Positions 6,079 to 11,879 of a DNA stretch of 11,879 bases are shown piece by piece. The notes under the pieces were generated by a model. The model searched no databases and was not told the DNA's origin. It was given only the letters and a program-made list of their open reading frames with translations. How positions within the stretch are numbered: the first letter of the stretch is position 1; the number at the start of each line of letters is the position of its first letter. Source of the stretch: Bacteroidia bacterium (GTDB lineage: Bacteria; Bacteroidota; Bacteroidia; SpSt-205); NCBI GenBank assembly GCA_025060275.1, contig JANXCJ010000051.1:1-11879 (forward strand), in the 5' to 3' direction. Position numbers and translations under genes: made by a program.

Positions 6079-7351
6079 ATTCAGTAGCATCCACCACCCG
6101 TACCTGATAAAAATTTCCCGCTTCCATCCGATGCGCTGGGTCTGATACATAAACAAGGTTATCTACTTCTAAGGCATCGTACTCACTTCTGGCAATAATA
6201 ATATCACCTTGCCTTTCGTCTGCTAAGACTTTCAGGATTTTGCCTATGAATCTCTGATTCCAGTTATAGGATATTTGTTGTTGGAGACTCATGAGGCGGT
6301 GATACCTTTGTCTTTTGACGCGGGGAGGTATATTGTCCTCATAATTGTAGCTAAGGGTGCCCTCCTCATGGGAATATATGAATGCCCCTACTCTCTCTAA
6401 CGAATGCTTTTCTAAGAATCTTAGTAAAGCCTCAAAATCTTCTTCAGATTCTCCGGGAAATCCTACAATAAAAGTAGAGCGGATGGCAATACCGGGTACC
6501 TCCTTGCGTATTCTTTCCAAGAGTGCCTCTGTACGGGTCTGGTTCAATCCTCTCCGCATCCTTCGCAAAATGGGGTCGGAAATATGTTGCAGGGGAATGT
6601 CTAAATATTTGCAGATAGAGGGAGCCTCACGAATGATAGGGAGTATTTCTGTGGGGAAGCCTGCTGGATAGGCATAATGCAATCTAATCCACCCGACCTG
6701 AGGTAGACTAGCTAAGGCTTCTAATAAATGGGCTAGTTTCCTCTTGCCATACAAGTCTAGCCCATAATAGGTAAGGTCCTGTGCAATCAAGCTAAGCTCT
6801 CTCACACCTTCTTCAAGCAGACGACTCGCCTCTGCTACAATCTCTTCCATAGGACGAGAACGGTGTGCGCCTCGCATGAGTGGGATAGCACAGAAGCTAC
6901 ACTTACGATTACAGCCTTCTGAAATCTTAAGATAGGCATGGTGAGGATAACCTATGCGTTTCCTTTCACCCAAGAGATATCTGCGGAGATTACCTTGGAG
7001 TTCAGTGATTAGCTTATCAAACTCCATCTGAGAGTAGAATCCATCCACCTCTGGTAGCTCTGCCTTCAGCGTAGCTTTATCACGAGCGACTAAACATCCT
7101 ACTACGTAGAGGCGTTTTATGTAGCCTGCCTGGCGGGCTTCTAAGTAATCTAAAATGGCTTTGACAGATTCTTTTTTTGCCTTATCTATGAAGCCGCAGG
7201 TGTTCAGGATGACAATATCTGCCAGTTCTAATTCGGTGGAGTGAGAGAGCGCATAAGTAGATTCCAAGGCCGCAGCAAGTCGCTCAGAGTCAAATATATT
7301 TTTGCTACATCCTAAGGTAGTAATATGAAGGCGCAGCGGCTTAGTATGCAT
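6053..7351 (-). CDS. rimO: ribosomal protein S12 methylthiotransferase RimO
   Basis: A 432-residue radical-SAM enzyme that adds a methylthio group to a conserved aspartate of ribosomal protein S12. The N-terminal UPF0004 domain holds the auxiliary 4Fe-4S cysteines C15 (TTLGCSKN), C52 (LNTCGFI) and C86 (VVGCLVAR). The radical-SAM motif CNRKCSFC gives C147, C151 and C154. A TRAM domain follows from about residue 365, with KVLADERQGDIIIARSEYDA. TLGCSKN and CAIPLMRGAHRSRP favour RimO over the tRNA enzyme MiaB. ATG 7351 follows the PBP2 stop after one base, so it is in the same operon. Placement directly behind PBP2, where RodA is usual, is unusual. Confidence 0.95.
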   Translation of the reverse strand: MHTKPLRLHITTLGCSKNIFDSERLAAALESTYALSHSTELELADIVILNTCGFIDKAKKESVKAILDYLEARQAGYIKRLYVVGCLVARDKATLKAELPEVDGFYSQMEFDKLITELQGNLRRYLLGERKRIGYPHHAYLKISEGCNRKCSFCAIPLMRGAHRSRPMEEIVAEASRLLEEGVRELSLIAQDLTYYGLDLYGKRKLAHLLEALASLPQVGWIRLHYAYPAGFPTEILPIIREAPSICKYLDIPLQHISDPILRRMRRGLNQTRTEALLERIRKEVPGIAIRSTFIVGFPGESEEDFEALLRFLEKHSLERVGAFIYSHEEGTLSYNYEDNIPPRVKRQRYHRLMSLQQQISYNWNQRFIGKILKVLADERQGDIIIARSEYDALEVDNLVYVSDPAHRMEAGNFYQVRVVDATEYDLWAQPL

Positions 7352-7352
7352 G

Positions 7353-9173
7353 CTATTCCGAGATGAGGGCGGTTTCTTGGATACGCTTTAGCAGCTCTGG
7401 GCGAGAGACCCGACCTGTCAGGTATTTCTCTACAACTAAGCTTGCAATAGGGGCTGCCCAACTTGCTCCCCAGCCTGCATTCTCTACCACTACAGCGATG
7501 GCGATTTTGGGTTTATCTTGAGGAGCGAAGCCCACAAATAGAGAGTGGTCTTTACCGTGAGGATTTTGAGCTGTACCTGTTTTACCACATAGACCTAAGC
7601 CAGGTACATACGCTGTATAAGCTGTGCCTGCTTCCACTGCTAAACGCATACCCTCTATGATGGGCTCAAAATAATCTGCCTCAATAGGTACGCGTATAGT
7701 GTCAAAGTAGCTTACCTGTTTCTGTGGCTGCTGGTAAATTCCTCGTAGGAAGTGTGGCTGTACGTAAAAGCCCCTATTTGCAATCACGCACATAGCATTA
7801 GCCATTTGAAGGGGTGTCATGAGCACTTCCCCTTGTCCTATGCTATTACTTATGATGGTGTAGGCGTTCCAGCGTCCTCTGCCATATATGCGGTCGTAGT
7901 AAAGCTTAGTAGGAAGATTACCCGGCTTTTCTGAGGGGATGTCTACGCCTAACCTCCTCCCTATACCGAAATATAACAGATAATCTCGCCATTTCTCATA
8001 GGCAATTTCTACTTTTCCATATTTGGGATGGTGTAAAAAGTCTGTATATAGGGAGGCGAAATAAGCATTACACGAATACTGAATGGACTCTATGAGGGAG
8101 AGGGGGGTAGGGTGAGCGTGACAGGCTGGTTTGCCTTTGTTGCGTATGTAACCGCCTGCACAGGGGTGGTTTGTGGAGACTGTTATGGTGCTTTCTTGTA
8201 GCGCGATTATAGCGTTGAGTAGCTTGAAGGTAGAGCCTGGAGGATACATTCCCTGAATGACTCGGTTGTAGAGGGGGAGGTACTGGGCTTTATTTAGCTG
8301 CTGCCATTGAGAGCTCACCTCTTCTCCTGCGAGAAGGTTGGGGTCATAAGAGGGAGCACTCACAGCACAGAGGATTTCGCCTGAGGAAGGCTCCATAGCT
8401 ACTAAGGCACCTACTTTTCCATAAAATAGGCTCTCTGCGAATTGTTGAAGTTCTGCATCTACAGTTAGTACGAGGTCCATTCCACGCACGGGAGGTATAT
8501 CATGCTGTCCCTCGTGATAGGACCTCACTTCCCTGCCCATAGCATCTACTACTATGAAACGATAACCTTTTCGTCCTGCAAGTAGCCTTTCGTATTGTCG
8601 TTCTAGGCCCGAGCGCCCGATAAGGTTTCCTAAAGTATAGCGACCCTCTGAAGCGGCAATTTCCTGAGGCGTAACTTCACTAAGGTAACCAAGAAAATGG
8701 GCCCCCGCTGGATATAGATATAGCCTGCTATGAAGCACCTGAGCAGAAAATCCTGTTTGTCGCCATGCATTCTCCATAAGTATCGCATAGCGAGGTAGGG
8801 ATACATACCGTAGAAGAAGACTGGGTTTGCTCTGACTATACTGAGTGGCTTGTTGAAGTTTTTGCTTAAGCCATGCAGGTGATAGACCTAAAACTTGAGC
8901 CATGTGAGAAGTATCTAGTCCGGAGACTTCTCGGGGGGTAACGAAAAGGTTGAAGAAAGGGATATTAGACACCCAAATGCGACCTTGACGATCTCGTAAG
9001 ATACCGCGGGGAGGTACTATCTCTACCCTGCGCACGGTGTTAAGCTCGGCTTGGCGCCGACTCTCCCCAGAGAAAAGTTGAATCTGTGTCAGGCGTAAAA
9101 GAACTACGCCTAATGTAATTCCAACGAGTGCTACCCACTGCCGATAACGCTGATAACCCTTAGGCTCTTGCAT
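7353..9173 (-). CDS. mrdA: penicillin-binding protein 2, elongation-specific transpeptidase
   Basis: Cross-links peptidoglycan during lateral wall growth as a partner of MreBCD and RodA. From ATG 9173 it has 606 residues. A short cytoplasmic start is followed by one membrane anchor (WVALVGITLGVVLLRL, about 13-28). The pedestal domain contains PPRGILRDRQGRIWVSN (54-70) and RSGLERQYE. The transpeptidase domain has the catalytic S314-TF-K317 motif, S367-C-N369 and K531-T-G533. The frame is open back to ATG 9263, but that start adds 30 hydrophobic residues, would overlap mreD by 104 bases and puts another hydrophobic stretch before the true anchor. ATG 9173 overlaps mreD by only 14 bases and gives a normal N-terminus. 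Beta-lactams acylate this family at the serine. Confidence 0.95.
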   Translation of the reverse strand: MQEPKGYQRYRQWVALVGITLGVVLLRLTQIQLFSGESRRQAELNTVRRVEIVPPRGILRDRQGRIWVSNIPFFNLFVTPREVSGLDTSHMAQVLGLSPAWLKQKLQQATQYSQSKPSLLLRYVSLPRYAILMENAWRQTGFSAQVLHSRLYLYPAGAHFLGYLSEVTPQEIAASEGRYTLGNLIGRSGLERQYERLLAGRKGYRFIVVDAMGREVRSYHEGQHDIPPVRGMDLVLTVDAELQQFAESLFYGKVGALVAMEPSSGEILCAVSAPSYDPNLLAGEEVSSQWQQLNKAQYLPLYNRVIQGMYPPGSTFKLLNAIIALQESTITVSTNHPCAGGYIRNKGKPACHAHPTPLSLIESIQYSCNAYFASLYTDFLHHPKYGKVEIAYEKWRDYLLYFGIGRRLGVDIPSEKPGNLPTKLYYDRIYGRGRWNAYTIISNSIGQGEVLMTPLQMANAMCVIANRGFYVQPHFLRGIYQQPQKQVSYFDTIRVPIEADYFEPIIEGMRLAVEAGTAYTAYVPGLGLCGKTGTAQNPHGKDHSLFVGFAPQDKPKIAIAVVVENAGWGASWAAPIASLVVEKYLTGRVSRPELLKRIQETALISE

Positions 9174-9672
9174 TGGTGGTGCGAAGAACCAGTTCAAAAA
9201 TAATCCATTCCCAAACAAAAGTATAGATGGTACTAAGGGTAAAGTAGATGAGCCCATTGCCATCTATTGTCCACCTAGCGAGAAATAAGTACCATAGATG
9301 ATGCCAAGCAGTGAGCGGGAATACATAAGCGAAAAATTCTCCTCTCTCTAATGAGCTTAGAGAAAAGGCTTTCTCTGAGTCTGGGGAAAGTTGGGGATTT
9401 AAAATTCTGAGCCACAAGCGTCGCACAGCCCATACCCATAAACCGCAGAGAGTTTGGAGTCCATGGGGTGGGAAAAAAATATCTAAGATTATACCATAAA
9501 TGAACGCAGCCATCAAGCTCAAACGTCCCTCCCATGAAAAGGGTAGTGTAAGCCAAAAAAGTACATATGGCATTGGAATAGCCAGCGAGGGAATCAAGGT
9601 CAAAGGGGCGAGGATAGCTTGAAATGCTATGAGAAGCGCTCCTATTCCAGCTACTTTTAGAACGCTTTTCAT
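9160..9672 (-). CDS. mreD: rod shape-determining membrane protein MreD
   Basis: A 170-residue, very hydrophobic protein with about five membrane segments (roughly 8-25, 32-46, 53-70, 112-130 and 140-162). GIILDIFFPPHGLQT (60-74) fits the G-x-x-x-D-x-F motif shared by MreD proteins. It links MreC to PBP2/RodA in the inner membrane. Sequence alone is weakly conserved, so the call leans on position between mreC and mrdA. The ATG overlaps the mreC stop as ATGA, and its 3' end overlaps mrdA by 14 bases; all three are probably translationally coupled. Confidence 0.88.
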   Translation of the reverse strand: MKSVLKVAGIGALLIAFQAILAPLTLIPSLAIPMPYVLFWLTLPFSWEGRLSLMAAFIYGIILDIFFPPHGLQTLCGLWVWAVRRLWLRILNPQLSPDSEKAFSLSSLERGEFFAYVFPLTAWHHLWYLFLARWTIDGNGLIYFTLSTIYTFVWEWIIFELVLRTTNARA

Positions 9673-10478
9673 GAGCGTCTGGGCATGCGGGGTGCGAGGA
9701 TATATAACGGTCCCGGTGCATGCCAGTCCAGATAAGTGGCTATTTCTATATTGTAGAAGCCTCGCGCAAGGTCCATTCTTGCTTGTTTTACTCGTCCAAT
9801 TTTTACACCCTTAGGGAAAATCAGACTATTGGCTGCTGTCCATACCTCATCGCCGACGCTCAGAGGTACATAAAGAGGAATATACTCTAAGGTGAGCCTA
9901 TTTAGTGTAGGCTCTCTCCAGGAGGTTATACCTAATACCTGCTGCTGGGGCAAATAAGCAGCTACATGGACTTCCTTGTGGAAAATAGATAGCATCACGC
10001 TATGAGTGGCAGTTGTGTCAGCAATCACGCCTACTACTCCTCGGTCAGAAATTACGCCCATTCCGGGGGCTACTCCATCTCTACTGCCCTTGTTGAGTAT
10101 AGCATAGTTTTCCCGAAAATGAAAGGTCTGATAGGTTATTTCTGCGGGTATAAAATGATAACTGGACAAAAAATCTAAATCTCCCAGGGCTCCAAAGGGC
10201 AGACTCACTGGACCCTCTGAGCAAGCTATGAGATAAAGAGCTTCCATGAGCTCTGAATTTAGTTTATGCACCCGCTCTAGCTCCGAAAGCGCTATCCAGG
10301 GTCTCCTTACCTGGTAGAAGAGCTCATGGAAAGCTGAAGTGAGCTGCATAGTCCATCTTTTTATTGTGCTACCCGCTACAGGAGTGTAGTACACATATGT
10401 ATAAAAAGCTATTACTTGAAGTACTGTCCATAGCAGTGGCGCACTTAGAAGGAGCTGGAGCCAGCTTGTGATTCGCAC
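9669..10478 (-). CDS. mreC: rod shape-determining protein MreC (GTG start)
   Basis: A 269-residue bitopic membrane protein whose periplasmic beta domains position PBP2. A membrane segment at about 7-30 is followed by a short amphipathic coiled coil (about 62-82). The beta core has the family pattern NKGSRDGVAPGMGVISDRGVVGVIAD (129-154) and SLIFPKGVKIGRV (218-230), the counterpart of the usual FPxGIxIG motif. The start is GTG at 10478: an in-frame TAA six codons upstream closes the frame, and the next ATG is at codon 44, inside the mature protein. The C-terminus ends soon after the second beta domain without an extension. Confidence 0.93.
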   Translation of the reverse strand: MRITSWLQLLLSAPLLWTVLQVIAFYTYVYYTPVAGSTIKRWTMQLTSAFHELFYQVRRPWIALSELERVHKLNSELMEALYLIACSEGPVSLPFGALGDLDFLSSYHFIPAEITYQTFHFRENYAILNKGSRDGVAPGMGVISDRGVVGVIADTTATHSVMLSIFHKEVHVAAYLPQQQVLGITSWREPTLNRLTLEYIPLYVPLSVGDEVWTAANSLIFPKGVKIGRVKQARMDLARGFYNIEIATYLDWHAPGPLYILAPRMPRRS

Positions 10479-10543
10479 TACTGGGTTACCTGATTAGCTT
10501 GATTAGGAGGTATGGGAGGAAGTGAGTGTATTTTCTTCTTCAC
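10478..10543 (-). CDS. possible 21-codon ORF between mreB and mreC
   Basis: Reading on the minus strand from GTG 10543 gives MKKKIHSLPPIPPNQANQVTQ-stop. The TAG stop shares its last base with the mreC GTG start (TAGTG), a typical coupling arrangement. The frame stays open further upstream into mreB, so the real start is not fixed. The peptide is lysine-rich, then proline-rich. No Shine-Dalgarno sequence is seen. With only 21 codons it may be chance. Confidence 0.2.
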   Translation of the reverse strand: MKKKIHSLPPIPPNQANQVTQ

Positions 10544-10553
10544 GGCTTGATTG
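10479..10553. other. mreB-mreC spacer
   Basis: This 75-base spacer is the only sizeable gap in an otherwise tightly packed operon. It shows no TAnnTTTG on the minus strand and no strong hairpin. On the minus strand the heptamer CTAATCA occurs twice in tandem-like fashion shortly before the mreC start. The small open frame described separately covers most of it. Confidence 0.5.
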
Positions 10554-11579
10554 TTAGCTTTTTACGATGAGGAAGTGAAATTTATGTAGGTTACGAAGGG
10601 CGTAGCTTGTGCCTTTTGCAATAGCGCGGAGGGGGTCTTCTGCGATGCGGACCGGTAGATGAGTTTGTTGAGATATGCGTTGGTCCAGGCCACGTAGAAG
10701 AGAGCCACCTCCCGCCATATGAATGCCCCTTTCTACGAGGTCGGCAGCGATCTCTGGTGGGGTGGCTCCTAAGGTTTGCATGACCGCCTCTAATATTTTT
10801 GATATGGATTTGTCTAAAGCATTTACAATTTCTCTATAGGAGATGGATAGGGTGCGTGGAGTGCCTGTCATGATATCTTTACCGCGTACAGGGTGATTAG
10901 GTGGAGGATCAGGGATGTCTGCAAGGGCAGCTCCTATTTCTATTTTTATGCGTTCGGCTGTGCGTTCGCCGATTTGAAGGTTATGCTGACGGCGAATGTA
11001 CTCTACAATATCTGCATTCAGCTCATCTCCTGCTATGCGGATGCTTCGGTCGCATACGATCCCGCCCAGTGTGATTACGGCTATTTCGGTAGTACCTCCG
11101 CCAATATCTATTACCATATTGCCCTCGGGGGCTTCCACATCTAGGTCCATGCCTAAGGCTGCAGCCATAGGTTCATGGATAAGATATACTTCACGGGCTC
11201 CAGCTCTTTCAGCGGAGTCGCGCACCGCGCGCTCTTCTACTTCTGTAATACCGCTGGGGATACATACCATCAGACGAAGATTGGGTTTTAGAAGCCTTCG
11301 GCTGCCGGGAATTTTTGCTAAAAATCCTCTAATCATAGCTTCTGCCATGGCAAAGTCAGCGATCACTCCACCACGCAGAGGACGCACTGTTCGGATATTT
11401 CTGTGGGCTTTCTCATGCATATAGAGAGCTTCTTGTCCCACAGCGATGACGCGGTTTTTCCCCTGGTCAATAGCTACAATAGAGGGTTCATCTATCACTA
11501 CTTCCCCGTCCACCATTATGACTGTGTTCGCTGTCCCCAAATCTATGGCGATATCTTGCCTCAATAAGAGTCCTATCAT
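10554..11579 (-). CDS. mreB: actin-like cell-shape protein MreB
   Basis: A 341-residue actin homologue forming membrane-associated filaments that orient cell-wall elongation. The phosphate-1 loop is IDLGTANT (12-19), phosphate-2 is DIGGGTTEIAVI (158-169) and the adenosine loop is AGGGSLLRG (289-297). The N-terminal MIGLLLRQ could serve as the hydrophobic membrane-contact segment. Length is normal for MreB (about 340-350). ATG 11579 follows the purH stop after three bases, so translation is probably coupled. The last residues (NLHKFHFLIVKS) are more divergent than the rest. Confidence 0.98.
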   Translation of the reverse strand: MIGLLLRQDIAIDLGTANTVIMVDGEVVIDEPSIVAIDQGKNRVIAVGQEALYMHEKAHRNIRTVRPLRGGVIADFAMAEAMIRGFLAKIPGSRRLLKPNLRLMVCIPSGITEVEERAVRDSAERAGAREVYLIHEPMAAALGMDLDVEAPEGNMVIDIGGGTTEIAVITLGGIVCDRSIRIAGDELNADIVEYIRRQHNLQIGERTAERIKIEIGAALADIPDPPPNHPVRGKDIMTGTPRTLSISYREIVNALDKSISKILEAVMQTLGATPPEIAADLVERGIHMAGGGSLLRGLDQRISQQTHLPVRIAEDPLRAIAKGTSYALRNLHKFHFLIVKS

Positions 11580-11582
11580 ACT

Positions 11583-11879
11583 TCAGTGTCGGAAATGCCT
11601 ATACTTAAGGAAAGTTAGAGAGATATCGTGATTGAGAGCGAAATTCTCTATTTCCTGCTGCCTTTTACCTCCAGAAGGCACAGCTACTTTCCTTATCCCA
11701 GCAGCATGAATGAGTTCTAAGCTGTCTGTGAAAGGAAAGAACCCATCGCTGGCTAAGAGTAGCTTATGAGGAGGCAAATTTCTCTTAGCTGTGCGCTGGA
11801 GGGCTAGCCGAACCGCCTCTACCCGAGAAGTTTGTCCACTTGCGGCTGCTACCAACTGTCCTTCTGCCACTACTACGAT
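11583..11879 (-). CDS. purH: bifunctional AICAR transformylase/IMP cyclohydrolase PurH, C-terminal 98 residues only
   Basis: Catalyses the last two steps of IMP synthesis. Only the C-terminus is in the window; the frame is open to the right edge, so a GTG at 11870 inside IVVVAEGQL is not the start. Family signatures visible are SGQTSRVEAVRLA (matching the GAGQMSRV region of the transformylase domain), LLASDGFFPFTDSLE, a GIRKVAVPSGGKRQQE segment and the near-invariant terminal RHFRH. It lies three bases upstream of mreB on the same strand, matching the purH-mreB order usual in Bacteroidota. The operon promoter must lie outside the window. Confidence 0.95.
   Translation of the reverse strand: MVVVAEGQLVAAASGQTSRVEAVRLALQRTAKRNLPPHKLLLASDGFFPFTDSLELIHAAGIRKVAVPSGGKRQQEIENFALNHDISLTFLKYRHFRH

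Noticed and set aside
9174..9263. 30-residue upstream extension of PBP2 starting at ATG 9263
   Set aside because: It would overlap mreD by 104 bases and put a second hydrophobic stretch before the normal single anchor; ATG 9173 gives a standard PBP2 N-terminus.
9275..9721. 148-codon open frame overlapping mreD and mreC in another frame
   Set aside because: It lies across two supported operon genes, lacks any known motif and has the irregular composition of an out-of-frame reading.
10996..11424. 142-codon open frame on the plus strand opposite mreB
   Set aside because: It is antisense to a highly conserved gene, Ser/Arg/Pro-rich in the way of a shadow frame, and shows no recognisable domain or promoter.
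1..11879. CRISPR arrays, insertion sequences, prophage or defence modules
   Set aside because: No regularly spaced repeats, transposase or integrase genes, or long inverted repeats are visible, and nearly all the sequence is accounted for by housekeeping genes.

Overview
The window looks like core chromosome of a member of the Bacteroidota (Bacteroidetes). Four independent signs agree. The secreted metalloprotease at 3780-4943 ends in a C-terminal domain like those recognised by the type IX secretion system. The order purH-mreB-mreC-mreD-mrdA is the one usual in that phylum. The elements upstream of both tRNA genes and of the FkbM gene match the Bacteroidota -7 consensus TAnnTTTG. Almost no gene has a Shine-Dalgarno sequence. 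I cannot name a genus.

Layout. 1-1836 (minus): the first 584 codons of ligA (NAD+ DNA ligase, running off the left edge), directly behind a tRNA-Asp(GTC). 1868-2722 (minus): a stand-alone FkbM-type methyltransferase. It diverges from 2777-3313 (plus), an NADPH-dependent FMN reductase-like flavoprotein. 3341-3422 (plus): tRNA-Leu(CAG). 3450-5428 (plus): a small double-CDGSH iron-sulfur protein, a pappalysin-like (M43) protease with signal peptide and sorting domain, and a SixA-like phosphohistidine phosphatase whose start overlaps the protease stop. From 5407 to the right edge everything is on the minus strand. Read in the direction of transcription it is purH (3' end only), mreB, mreC, mreD, mrdA (PBP2), rimO and an unrecognised beta-rich protein, with gaps of a few bases or overlaps except for a 75-base gap between mreB and mreC.

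The minus-strand block is a cell-shape operon. MreB filaments, the MreC/MreD membrane scaffold and the PBP2 transpeptidase form the elongation machinery, with purine synthesis upstream and the S12 methylthiotransferase RimO downstream. RodA, the glycosyltransferase partner normally next to PBP2 in this phylum, is absent from the place where it would be expected.

I see no prophage, insertion sequence, CRISPR array or defence system, and no clearly novel multi-gene system. The points most worth a second look concern gene expression: promoters so close to start codons that transcripts should be leaderless or nearly so, a ligA start codon 7 bases behind a tRNA 3' end, and a 21-codon open frame exactly filling the mreB-mreC gap. 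No gene-free stretch exceeds 100 bases.
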